Notes under the pieces: model-generated | What the model was told of the DNA's origin: nothing | The model's input: the letters and a program-made list of their open reading frames with translations, nothing else | Database searches by the model: none | Part shown: one piece after another, positions 47,411-58,315 of the stretch | Layout: every line of letters begins with the position of its first letter | Position numbering within the stretch: position 1 is the first letter of the stretch | Translations under genes and position numbers: made by a program | Source: Petunia secreta | Lineage: Eukaryota; Streptophyta; Magnoliopsida; Solanales; Solanaceae | Direction: 5' to 3' | Assembly (NCBI GenBank): GCA_029990175.1 | Contig: JARKIP010000042.1 | Span: forward strand, 4,774,001 to 4,838,000 | Length of the DNA stretch: 64,000 nucleotides

Positions 47411-48870
47411 TAAGGTCCAAACTCCACTCTTCCCATAATCATTTCTTCCCACTTAATCAAAGAGCAAGAAGATCAGTTAGTTGAAGTGGTGACAAGGCGA
47501 ATTAAAGCTATTGGGTGGACTCTAGCGAACATAAGGGGAATTGATCTGGGAGTATGCACTCACAAAATTCTACTTGAAGAAGGTTGCAAACCAACGATGG
47601 AGCATTAAAGGAGGTTGAACCTTCCAATGCAAAAGGTTGTAGAGAAGGAGATCATAAAGTGGTTAGATGCGGGGGTGATTGTTCCACTCTCCGATAGTGA
47701 ATGGGTGTCACCCGTTCAATGTGTGCCCAAGAAAGGAGGGATGACGGGAGTTCACAATGAGAAGGTTGAAGCTATATCACTCAAGCCGTTATAGGTTGGC
47801 GAGTATGTATGGACTACCAAAAGCTCAACAATGCAACAAGGACAGATCATTTTCCCCTACCTTTCATTGACCAAATGCTCGATCGTTTGGCGGGCCATGC
47901 TTATTATTATTTCCTTGATGGATATTCGGGGTATAATTAGATCTCAATTGAAGCAAATGATCAAGATAAGACAACCTTTACATGCCCATATGGCACCTTT
48001 GCGTTTCGTAAGATGCCTTTTGGACTTTGCAATGCCTCGGCTACTTTTCAAAGGTGTATGCTCGCAGTCTTTCATGATATGGTGGAAAAATTCTTGGAAG
48101 TTTTCATGGATGATTTATCGGTAGTCGGCGATTCCTTTGAATATTGTGTATCTAATTTGGAGAAAGTCTTTGAGAGGTGTGAAGAGACAAAGCTGGAGCT
48201 AAATTGGGAGAAATGCCATTTTCTTGTTCAAGAAGGAACAATCTTAGGGCACAAGGTGTCCAAGAAGGTAATTGAAGTTGATCATGCCAAGATTGAAGTT
48301 ATTTCTAAACTTCCACCTCCCACAACCGTCAAAGGAGTGAGAAGCTTCTTGGGACATGCGGGTTTCTATCGCCGCTTCATTAAAGACTTTTCCAAGATTG
48401 TGAACCCTTTTTGAAAATTGCTTGAAAAAGATGCCAAGTTTGAATTCAGTGAGGCATGCTTGAAAGCCTTTGAAGAGGTAAAGAAAAGATTGACAACCGC
48501 ACCGGTGATAGTAAGTCTAAGATGGGATCTTCCATTTAAACTTATGTGTGATGCTAGTGATGTAGCATTGGAGGCCGTGCTTTGCCAAAGAGTTGAGAAG
48601 ACGTTTCATCCGATCTACTATGCTAGCAAGACCACGAATGGAGCTCAATTAAACTATACGGTGACGGAGAAGGAATTATTGGCCATTGTGTTTGCTTTTG
48701 AGAAATTCCGATCTTATTTAGTAGGATCTAAGGTCATTGTGCATACCAACTACTCCGCCATCCATTATTTGATGGCCAAGAAAGAGTCCAAAGCAATATT
48801 GATACGATGGGTTCTCTTGTTACAAGAATTTGATCTTGAGGTGCTTGATAGAAAGGGAACCGAGAATTAA
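47411..48870 (+). pseudogene. Athila reverse transcriptase and RNase H, cut by element 2
   Basis: The N-terminal part (47,411-48,010) is shifted but shows EKEIIKWLDAGVIVPLSDSE, WVSPVQCVPKKGG and, further on, the FPLPFIDQML and FLDGYSGYNQI blocks in altered frames. From 48013 the frame is clean: MPFGLCNASATFQRCMLAV, then the catalytic FMDDLSVVGDS (about 48,104) with both aspartates intact, GHKVSKK, SFLGHAGFYRRFIKDF. A stop lies at 48412-48414 (where Cys is expected). RNase H (48418-48870) has [34 protein letters not shown] and [13 protein letters not shown]. The reading runs into DRKGTEN and stops where element 2 begins. Confidence 0.9.
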
Positions 48871-48875
48871 GTGGT
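48871..48875. repeat. Target-site duplication of element 2, left (GTGGT)
   Basis: GTGGT is repeated at 57943-57947. Removing element 2 and one copy restores the Athila reading across the RNase H/integrase boundary. Confidence 0.95.
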
Positions 48876-51374
48876 TGAAACGACCTCGGTCAGTCATTTC
48901 GGAATTTAGGACTCCGATTGACGTGCCAATAATATTAAAATATTCGTAATGTCCATTAGGACCTGTCTGTAAAATTTGAGCTAAATCAGACCTCATTTGG
49001 TAGGCATCGGAAGAAGGTTTCAGTTTTTATTGGCAATAAATAGTAAAAAGGGATTTTCGAGCTCGGTTTTGGCGAACGAGCTCCGAATCGAAATCCGAAA
49101 GCGCCGTTAGGTTCGTATGATTATTTGTAACTTTTGTGATCGTTCGAAAGTGAATTTCGATGTTGTTCGGCTAGTTTCCGCTAAAATGCCGAAAGTTAAA
49201 TAATTTGACTTTTTCTATTTAAATTCGCATCTTGAGTTTCGGGAGTCCAATTTGAGATCCGCCTTCACGAGTATGTTACATATATTTTGTATAACTTATA
49301 TGCAAAGTTGGAATTATTTTGAATATCGTAGGGTACTATTTTATTTTCGTTAAAAAAAAGAAAAAAAAAAGAAAAAGAAAAAAAAAGAAAGGAAAAGACA
49401 AATAATGTAGGCGGTGGGTCCTTGGACCAAGTAATATTATCAGTACGATGCGAACATCATTATAATGAGGAAATCAAAACAGATGGAGAGAAAACGAGAA
49501 ACAGAGGAAATTTATCAGAAAAAATGCTAGAAAATGAGAAAAGGGGCCGGAGAAAAGTAGAATTTTTACCCTGAAATATTCAGGTAATGATCTTAATATA
49601 TTATTTGAGTTTATTACGTGTGTTTGAATATATTTTTACGGTAAAACTTGAAATATTATACATCGTTTTAATAAGTTCAATTAATAGTTTAAAGGGTCAA
49701 ATGGACCCCGATAAAGAAATTGATTATATATTCGTACTCAGGGAGTTATGGGCAACTTATAAATATAATTTATTTAGGGTTTGGTTATGTGACCATAAAC
49801 CCCGTACATAGGCCCGGCCTGCGTACTGCGTATGCGAATAGGGTATCGGGTTCCTAACCGGGTTGCCCTAAGATGTGAGGAATGAAGCCTTTAGCCTTAT
49901 GTGATATATTTTTCTGGTTATTGAACACAGTGGGATCGTTTGGCAATGAATCCAAAGGACAAAGCGATTATTGAATGGCTGTACTAACTTTGTAACAAGG
50001 TAAGTGTTTATATCCATTTCTTTGGAGGCACCTGGCCTCGTAGATTTTCTGCCACGTGTTTCTTATGTGTGTAGCTGCCGATAGGCGTACTCATTATGCC
50101 TTAGCTTTGGATTTACATTCTATATTATATGTTATGTCCTGTTATTGGAATATCATTGAGGATCTGAGCATTGTACTCTGGCTGTGAGTTGGCAACCACT
50201 TCCCGGCTGTCGATGAGAGTCCCGCACCGGTGAAGGGTTATTATTGCATCATATTGCATTCATATGCATTACATTACATCATATTGAGGGTAGGAGGATT
50301 CCGCCCTCGGAGCAGGAGGATTCCGCTCTATTACATCATATTGAGGGTAGGAGGATTCCGCCCTCGGAGCAGGAGGATTCCGCTCCATTACATCATATTG
50401 ATAGTAGGAGGATTCCGCCCTCGAAGTAGGAGGATTCCGCTCCATTGCATCATATCGAGGGTAGGAGGATTCCGCCCTCGGAGCAGGAGGATTCCGCTCC
50501 ATTGCATCATATTGAGGGTAGGAGGATTCCGCCCTCGGAGCAGGAGGATTCCGCTCCATTGCATCATATTGAGGGTAGGAGGATTCCGCCCTCGGAGCAG
50601 GAGGATTCCACTCCATTCATTTGGCACATGTGACCCTTTGCATCATATTTCATTTCATTTCATCTCACTTCATATTATTGCATCTCAATTCATACTATTG
50701 TGTAGACCTGCGGTACATGACTACTGTTCTGCTTATACGTGCATTGTTTATTTGTTGATATGTTTATGGCTCGTATTCCTGGTTGAGTTTATGGTTTCAT
50801 ACGTGTTTCCGGTTATTATCTTGCTCTTCCTTTTTATAATTTAAATAAAAGGAATTTGGTCTATCTATTTCTTTTCTCCCTGGCTAGCTATCCTATTCTT
50901 TGAGGTGACTAGTCTGCCCCACTTATTGAGTCCTTTTGACTCACCCTTGTTTGTTGTTTGTTTTTGTGTATCTATTTCGTTTCGACAGGTTCGCTCCAGG
51001 ATTGAGTTCGCCACGTTGTAAAGGAGCGAAGACGACTTCAGCTGTCAGGGTGAGCCAGCTTTTATTCCGGATGGCCACCAGTTTACTGGTTATTATTTCA
51101 GTTGCATTTTGCTCCCTTCAGGAGGTATCTGTCTTTTTTTGTACTCTTAGATGTCTAGTCTGGATAGCCCTAAACGTAGTATATTGGGTAGTAAGCTGTA
51201 ATTTCTTTTGTACAGCTTAGAGGTATTAGTATCTCTGTGTTTTTTTTTAAGTCTTGTCCTTATTTATGAATTATTATATTTATTTTCCTAATTTAATTGG
51301 TAAGGGTTCGCCCGACGGGTCTAGGGGAGGATGTCGGGTGCCCGCACGGCCTAGCCGGATTCTGGGTCGTGTCA
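48876..51374 (+). repeat. Element 2 5' LTR
   Basis: Begins TGAAACGACCTCGG, ends GGGTCGTGTCA. It contains an A/G-rich tract (about 49355-49396), one copy of the sequence that forms the 54-bp minisatellite in element 1 (about 50200-50245), and the 57-bp minisatellite (50284-50620). A hydrophobic open frame at 50936-51220 corresponds to that in element 1. Confidence 0.95.
50284..50620 (+). repeat. 57-bp minisatellite in element 2 5' LTR, six copies
   Basis: Units start at 50284, 50341, 50398, 50455, 50512 and 50569, each with GGAGGATTCCGC twice (an internal duplication) and TTxCATCATATTGA at the junction. The third unit is the most diverged. As 57 is divisible by three, long spurious frames appear on both strands. 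Confidence 0.95.
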
Positions 51375-51376
51375 GT

Positions 51377-51388
51377 TGGTATCAGAGC
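51377..51388 (+). other. Element 2 primer binding site (initiator Met tRNA)
   Basis: TGGTATCAGAGC two bases after the LTR end, identical in sequence and spacing to element 1. Confidence 0.95.
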
Positions 51389-51589
51389 CTTATTTTGAAA
51401 TCCAGACTAGGACAGTGTCTAGTAGAGTCTCGCTGATGGGTACGTAGACGTCCGTACTTATCTACGAGAGGCTATGATGGCATTTAGGAAGTTTCACTTC
51501 CTTCTTTTCTGTTCGTGCGTCGATCTAGGATGCAAAAGTATTTTTGTGGTAATTGTGAAACCCTCGTGCGATAAATCAACAAATGGTAT

Positions 51590-52870
51590 GAGTTCAAGAC
51601 GAAGCAGTCTGGCCTGGGGTTAGCATTGACGAAGCCTCGAGAGTTTTTGATCGTGCCGACAATCTAGTTACGGAGTTCCCAACTGTACGAGCTCGCGATG
51701 GGCAAGGGAGTAGGGCCTTGTGGTTCCCTTGGCTCTCTACAATGCTTTTAGGAGAATTTAGGTGACGCAGATATCGCAAGAACCTATTATTCGCTAGGCA
51801 GCCTATCAGGTTGCCACATGTGCAGACGTTTGATCTCAGGGAGCTCCTTTTCCGATTCTTAATTTTGCTGCATTGAATTATGTTTCGGAGACAGTATGTG
51901 TTGTGCCTCTAGTTATTCTGGCTGGTTAGCTAGCCTAAGTAATGGTTCGGTCCGAGTATCTGAAAAGGCTGCATTATTTTACCCAATTGAGTCTTCCGAT
52001 ATTCTTAAGCCATGCACCAGATAATCCTTGCGTAAATTTTTAAACTAAAATGATGTCAGCGTATCCTTCAGGCTCTTGATTATATCGAGCGATATGGTGT
52101 TAATTATTCTTCTTTCCAGTTTCAGGGGTCCAGCCTTGAATTGGTGGGCCTCTCTCTTATTAGCTAACATGGTTCGATTTTTCTTCTAGATTCGTGGAAA
52201 AAGTTCCTTTCGTGCTGTGAGCGAGATGGAAAGTGTCGCTAGTTTGAGTGGATTGGACAGGGTAGCCTGTCAGATTTAGAATATGGGATTGAATTCTATA
52301 GAATGGGTGGATATGCATTAGAACTAGTCCATGAGCCTTTCGAGAGATTCAAAGATTTATTGATGACCTTCTCCTACCTTGAGATTCCGGATGGCTCGAG
52401 AAATTGAGGTTGAGACTTTATTTGATGTCTTTGTTGATATTGTTCAACGGTACTAGGCATATCATAAGTTAGAGCGGGAGATCAAGGGATCCCGTGGCCC
52501 TAGTGGGTAACCATGGTGCCTCATTTGGAGGTAGGAGTTCTGATTATTTTGGGAGGTCACCTTCCAGGTTATCTCAGGGTATGTCACGTGATTCTCAGAG
52601 TGCGTCAGTAGTTCGTCAAGATCAGACCCAGTTTTCTCTTTATAGCTATCAACAATCTGTCCAGCTTCCATTTTCAATGAAAAGGTGTTATCATTGTCGT
52701 GAGTCCGATTATCCTTTGAGGAGTTTTCTTGCTATCATTATCGTGAGTCTGGTTATCCTTTGAGGAGTTTTTCCTTACTCCAGCAAGTAGGCAGTCGTTC
52801 CTTCTCTCGTCATCAGGCACCTGCACAGTCGTAGGAAATTTCATTTAAATCTGAATCAGCCAGAGAAATG
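51590..52870 (+). pseudogene. Element 2 gag remnant
   Basis: Gag-like readings include ARDGQGSRALWFPLALYNA (about 51,690-51,750), GYALELVHEPFERFKDLLMT (52,310-52,370) and a zinc-knuckle-like CYHCRESDYPLRSF at about 52,687-52,728. That last segment is immediately duplicated with changes (52,730-52,770). An Arg/Gly/Ser-rich stretch follows. Stops and shifts are frequent. The corresponding region of element 1 is at 35,110-33,850. Confidence 0.65.
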
Positions 52871-54260
52871 CCACCATCCAGTAGAGGCTGAGAGCGTGGT
52901 GGCAGTGGTTCTTCAGAAGGTGATTACCGGGGTAGTGGCTCAGCTCAGCTGCAGAGGCAGTTTGATGAACGGTCAGTCTGGCAGGATGCTGAGGTATCCG
53001 ATGTAGTACACCAATGTATTTCTTATCTCCATTATATGTGAGTAAGATTTGATTATTCAGATTGGTCTGGACTTCGTTTATCTCACCATGGTTTCATTGG
53101 AAATTGTTTCTATTAAGAATCGGTTGCGGTAGAGGGGCGAGCTTCTGGTATGATTTATTCTTTGCATTTGTAAGACCTTACCAATTTTTCTAGTCTAAAT
53201 ATGAGAGATTTGGCAGTAAGTATCGGTATTGTCTGCCTGGCATCTTGTTGTTCCATCTTCTGTTATTATGTCAAATCAGTTTACCTCCTTCGCCGGAATT
53301 CAATGTTGGTAGGATAATGGGATCCTAATTCGTTACCATCAGGAAGTGTCGTTGTTTCTTCCGGTGCTCGATCTATGTGTCTCCTCTTGGTTCGAGATTC
53401 TAGTAGAGTCATGTTATTCTATGAGCTTGTCTTAGTTATAAAAGGGTATTCTGGTAAATTGTCAGAGTTTGCTTCTTATTGGGAGGTTAAATTGGTATGG
53501 ATGTTTTTCCATAAAGCTTATTTAATGTCTATCTCTTCAATTGTAATTCTATGGCTCGCCTGACTCGGAAGTAGTCTAGCTTTGGTAGCCAAGCAAATAA
53601 GAAGATGAACTTCCTAAAGCTCTAATTATTTCTATCCTCGATCCATTTCCATTTCTTCTTCGTCCGGCACTAGTGAGCTTGGACGATTGGTAGCCGCTTG
53701 TGACGTTCCCTGTGTTGAGCAAGAGTACGTGTTATTGTAGCCAGGTAAGCATATTATTGTTTTGGATATCAGTTTATCCGGGTATCCATTCCCATGTATA
53801 GTATAGTGCTGGTTCTGTTTTTGCGGATCATCCAGTTTCAGGGGAAACTCTGCCAAAATTTTTATATAGAAGTACCATCCATCAGGCGGTGGTGTTTACG
53901 ACAAAGGTATGGAGTTGTGAACTTGAGAGTTGCAGCTGTTTGGCAACTCGAAAGGGTAGTTGGTATCTTAGGTCAGCCTACGTTCAGCTTTTAGCTAAAT
54001 CTTCTTTAGTTCAGCAGACTGTGCGAGGATTGTTATTCCTATTCAAATGGTTGCATGAGTGTATGCTTTAAGTGGAGGAGTCTTCCTCCAAATACTGAAT
54101 GGTAATATTAAATCTCTGAGGTGTTGATACCACTTTTCTCGCGACCCAAAGTAAGGCCACGACAGAAACCTACAATGAGTATCGATCATTGCTAAACCCA
54201 CTAATAATCTATTAATGCTCGAGATAAGCTGGCAACCTGATCATATATACGTACCTATCT
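52871..54260. other. Element 2 interior, unassigned
   Basis: Shared with element 1 but not assignable to a known domain. Near its end (54,064-54,090) the phrase TTTAAGTGGAGGAG repeats the element's purine tract and is followed by TCTTCCTCCA, forming a TGGAGGA/TCCTCCA hairpin. The antisense integrase fragment begins shortly after. Confidence 0.5.
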
Positions 54261-54269
54261 GCTGAAAGT

Positions 54270-54678
54270 ATAAAGTCTGGAAAGATGACACGACTTTAAC
54301 TTGCTGGCAATTAGAACATTGAGCCACAAATTCTGCTATGTCACACTTCATTCCATCCCACTAATAAATCTGCTTAAGATCATGGTACATCTTAGTCGAA
54401 CCTGGGTGAACAGTATATTTGAAATAATTTGCCTCTATCATAATCTGTCCACGTAAATCTGCAACATCAGGAACACAAAGTCTATCTTTATATATGGAAA
54501 CACCGTCAGTAGTAACCTTGTATGGAGACTCCAATTTTCTTCTAGCTATCTGTCTGTATTCAACTACAACTGGATCCTCATACTGACGCTGTTTTACTTC
54601 ATGGATATTTAGAGTTAAAAGTCTAGCGCAGCTTGTCGATAATCCATCATTGGTATGTATATCTCTTTCACACCTCAA
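54270..54678 (-). pseudogene. Integrase zinc-domain (H2C2) fragment, antisense inside element 2
   Basis: The minus-strand reading gives VKQRQYEDPVVVEYRQIA, LCVPDVADLRGQIMIEA, YTVHPGSTKMYHDLKQIY, then a stop and WDGMKCDIAEFVAQC, SNCQQVK. The first histidine of the zinc domain is replaced (EANYFKY), while the second histidine and both cysteines remain. The TAG in place of the usual Trp at IY*WDG is the same as in element 1. The fragment runs opposite to this element's LTRs and gag. Confidence 0.88.
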
Positions 54679-54689
54679 CTCTTTAAGAA

Positions 54690-55454
54690 GTTACTTTAAC
54701 ATTATAAGTGAACATGTAATCAACTTTATTGCTGGTATTTTGCCTCGACTCATGGTCCAACTACATGTCTCTTTTATTTTCACTTTTTCAAGTCATAGTA
54801 TTTCCAATTCAAAGACAATACCCTGAAGTAGATGTTCAGTCTGAAGATCATTCCTGGTCTGCATCATACTATCTAGTATTATTTGCATGATCCTTATCCT
54901 TATATCATAGACCCTGTTCAGATGAACCTTTGACATACATTAGGATAGGAGTAACTACATTCCCACAAGGAGCTTGCGGACCAACTCTAACATTAATTGA
55001 GGTGTTGCATAGTGCGTTCCTAGAAATGATATAGCCTGCATCAAATCTTCTATTGTGTAGTGAAGAGATACTTCAAAAGCCTCCCCTATTGCATCAAGCG
55101 TAAGCTAATTCTTAGTTCCATCGACCTATTTTATATCAAAAGATATATCGAAGAGGTGATTATCGGCTGAATCATGTTAGTCCATCCAGAGTTTTGTATA
55201 TCTTTGCTTCGAAAATGTAGAACTCTCCTCTCGTGATCGAGAAGGGATCAGTTTAGTCAGAATAAGCTGGGCAATGGCGCTATGATATTATCCAGCTATA
55301 TTTTTATCCAAAGGTTTGATGTGCGTGTCATAATTCTGATTCTGTAATCAAGAGATAAGGTCCGTGGAGTAGCTTATGAAGGTCGTGCAAGTTCTTTTGT
55401 TATCAGTGCGAATTTTTCTTTAGACTTAGGCTCGTTCAAGGACGAACGAGAGTT
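54690..55454. other. Element 2 interior, 3' segment, unassigned
   Basis: Shared with 31,203-31,980 of element 1. The end (TAGGCTCGTTCAAGGACGAACGAG, about 55,428-55,450) resembles the CGAGGACGAA phrase that precedes the purine tract in many Solanaceae Ty3/gypsy elements, so this part is in sense orientation. Confidence 0.5.
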
Positions 55455-55468
55455 TAAGTGGAGGAGAA
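55455..55468 (+). other. Element 2 polypurine tract
   Basis: TAAGTGGAGGAGAA directly before the 3' LTR start TGAAACGACC. Confidence 0.9.
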
Positions 55469-57942
55469 TGAAACGACCTCTGTCAGTCGTTTCGGAAGTT
55501 AGGACTCCGATTGGCGTGCCAATAATATTAAAATATTCGTAATGTCCATTAGGACATGTCTGTAAAATTTGAGCTAAATCAGACCTCGTTTGGTAGGCAT
55601 CGGAAGAAGGTTTTAGTTTTTATTGGCAATAAATAGTAAAAAGGGATTTTCGAGCTCGGTTTTGGCGAACGAGCTCCGAATCGAAATCCGAAAGCGCCGT
55701 TAGGTTCGTATGATTATTTGTAACTTTTGTGATCTTTCGAAAGTGAATTTCGATGTTGTTCGGCTAGTTTCCGCTAAAATGCCGAAAGTTAAATAATTTG
55801 ACTTTTTCTATTTAAATTTGCATCTTGAGTTTCGGGAGTCCAATTTGAGATCCGCCTTCGCGAGTATGTTACATATATTTTGTATAACTTATATGTAAAG
55901 TTGGAATTATTTTGAATATCGTATGGTACTATTTTAATTTTCGTTAAAAAAAAGAAAAAAAAAGAAAAAGAAAAAAAAAAGAAAGGAAAAGACAAATAAT
56001 GTAGGCGGTGGGTCCTTGGACCAAGTAATATTATCAGTACGATGCAAACATCATTATAATAAGGAAAACGAAACAGATGGAGAGAAAACGAGAAACAGAG
56101 GAAAATTATCAGAAAAAATACCAGAAAATGAGAAAAGGGGCCGAAGAAAAGTAGAATTTTTACCCTGAAATATTCAGGTAATGATCTTAATATATTATTT
56201 AAGTTTATTATGTGTGTTTGAATATATTTTTACGGTAAAACTTGGAATATTATACATCGTTTTAATAAGTTCAATTAATAGTTTAAAGGGTCAAATGGAC
56301 CCCGATAAAGAAATTGATTATATATTCGTACTCAGGGAGTTATGGGCAACTTATAAATATAATTTATTTAGGGTTTGGTTATGTGACCATAAACCCCGTA
56401 CATAGGCCCGGCCTGCGTACTGCGTATGCGAATAGGGTATCGGGTTCCTAACCGGGTTGCCCTAAGATGTGAGGAATGAAGCCTTTAGCCTTATGTGATA
56501 TATTTTTCTGGTTATTGAACACAGTGGGATCGTTTGGCAATGAATCCAAAGGACAAAGCGGTTATTGAATGGCTGTACTAACTTTGTAACAAGGTAAGTG
56601 TTTATATCCATTTCTTTGGAGGCACCTGGCCTCGTAGATTTTCTGCCACGTGTTTCTTACGTGTGTAGCTGCCGATAGGCGTACTCATTATGCCTTAGCT
56701 TTGGATTTACATTCTATATTATATGTTATGTCCTGTTATTGGAATATCATTGAGGATCTGAGCATTGTACTCTGGCTGTGAGTTGGCAACCACTTCCCGG
56801 CTGTCGATGAGAGTCCCGTGCCGGTGAAGGGTTATTATTGCATCATATTGCATTCATATGCATTACATTACATCATATTGAGGGTAGGAGGATTCCGCCC
56901 TCGGAGCAGGAGGATTCCGCTCTATTACATCATATTGAGGGTAGGAGGATTCCATCCTCGGAGCAGGAGGATTCCGCTCCATTACATCATATTGAGGTAG
57001 GAGGATTCCGCCCTCGGAGCAGGAGGATTCCGCTCCATTGCATCATATCGAGGGTAGGAGGATTCCGCTCCATTGCATCATATCGAGGGTAGGAGGATTC
57101 CGCCCTCGGAGCAGGAGGATTCCGCTCCATTGCATCATATTGAGGGTAGGAGGATTCCGCCCTCGGAGCAGGAGGATTCCACTCCATTCATTTGGCACAT
57201 GTGACCCTTTGCATCATATTTCATTTCATTTCATCTCACTTCATGTTATTGCATCTCAATTCATACTATTGTGTAGACCTGCGGTACATGACTACTGTTC
57301 TGCTTATACGTGCATTGTTTATTTGTTGATATGTTTATGGCTCGTATTCCTGGTTGAGTTTATGGTTTCATACGTGTTTTCGGTTATTATCTGGCTCTTC
57401 CTTTTTATAATTTAAATAAAAGAAATTTGGTCTATCTATTTCTTTTCTTCCTGGCTAGCTATCCTATTCTTTGAGGTGACTAGTCTGCCCCACTTATTGA
57501 GTCCTTTTGACTCACCCTTGTTTGTTGTTTGTTTTTGTCTATCTATTTCATTTCGGCAGGTTCGCTCCAGGATTGAGTTCGCCACGTTGTAAAGGAGCGA
57601 AGACGACTTCAGCTGTCAGGGTGAGCCAGCTTTTATTCCGGATGGCCACCAGTTTACTGGTTATTATTTCAGTTGCATTTTGCTCCCTTCAGGAGGTATC
57701 TGTCTTTTTTTGTACTCTTAGATGTCTAGTCTGGATAGCCCTAAACCTAGTATATTGGGTAGTCACCTGTAATTTCTTTTGTACAGCTTAGGTATTAGTA
57801 TCTCTGTGTTTTTTTTAAGTCTTGTCCATATTTATGAATTATTATATTTATTTTCCTAATTTTATTGGTAAGGGTTCGCCCGACGGGTCTAGGGGAGGAT
57901 GTCGGGTGCCCGCACGGCCTAGCCGGATTCTGGGTCGTGTCA
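55469..57942 (+). repeat. Element 2 3' LTR
   Basis: Same termini as the 5' LTR; 2474 bp. The length difference of 25 bp is mostly explained by a shortened minisatellite unit. Confidence 0.95.
56878..57190 (+). repeat. 57-bp minisatellite in element 2 3' LTR, contracted
   Basis: Units start at 56878, 56935, 56992, 57048, 57083 and 57140. The third is one base short and the fourth is only 35 bp, having lost one of the two GGAGGATTCCGC halves. The order of variants otherwise parallels the 5' LTR. Confidence 0.95.
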
Positions 57943-57947
57943 GTGGT
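57943..57947. repeat. Target-site duplication of element 2, right (GTGGT)
   Basis: Matches 48871-48875. Confidence 0.95.
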
Positions 57948-58315
57948 GGACCACTTATCCTGTTTGGAGAAGGAAGGTCGCCCAAAAGAAACCCTTGAGA
58001 TTAATGATTCTTTTTCGGATAAGATAATATTGGCGGTATCTTGGAAAGAGATCCCTTGATACGCGGACTTAGCATGTGGAGAGGTCCCGGAGGATTTCTC
58101 ATTCAATTAAAAGAACAAGTTGATGAAAGATGCCCAACAATACTTTTGGGATGATCCCTTTTTATTCGAAGTATGTGTCGATGGAATGATAAGAAGATGT
58201 GTTGCCGAAACCGAGGAGTTGACCCTACAAGGTGATGGACCCTACAAGGTGATGGACGTATCTCCATATAGATGGATTAAATTGCAAGAGAAGGGAAGTT
58301 TCAAAACTTTCTGAG
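57948..58315 (+). pseudogene. Athila integrase, catalytic core deleted
   Basis: The reading continues DHLSCLE, then INDSFSDKIILAVSWKEIP, stops, and [23 protein letters not shown], which is the N-terminal integrase sequence of Athila. Within a few codons it jumps to [20 protein letters not shown], the C-terminal domain, and then VNDQRVKHYLE. The zinc residues and the entire D,D,E core expected between them are missing. The junction carries a 17-bp tandem duplication (58221-58254). Confidence 0.85.
58221..58254 (+). repeat. 17-bp tandem duplication at the integrase deletion junction
   Basis: GACCCTACAAGGTGATG occurs twice in a row (58221-58237 and 58238-58254). It encodes the start of the GPYKV block and lies exactly where the integrase core is missing. 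Confidence 0.9.

Larger units (their letters stand above)
48876..57942 (+). mobile_element. Non-autonomous Ty3/gypsy-derived LTR retrotransposon (element 2)
   Basis: A 9.07-kb plus-strand element has LTRs of 2499 and 2474 bp, a Met-tRNA primer site (51377-51388), a gag remnant, an antisense integrase zinc-domain fragment (54678-54270) and a purine tract (55455-55468). The whole layout matches element 1 in the opposite genomic orientation. By eye I count roughly 40 LTR differences (about 1.6%), so it inserted earlier than element 1. Its LTR minisatellite is of a different type (57 bp). No reverse transcriptase is recognisable. Confidence 0.95.

Noticed and set aside
50230..50844. A 204-residue open frame and antisense frames over the same stretch
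   Set aside because: They are produced by the 57-bp minisatellite, whose unit length is a multiple of three. The repeated peptide has no family and the DNA is LTR.
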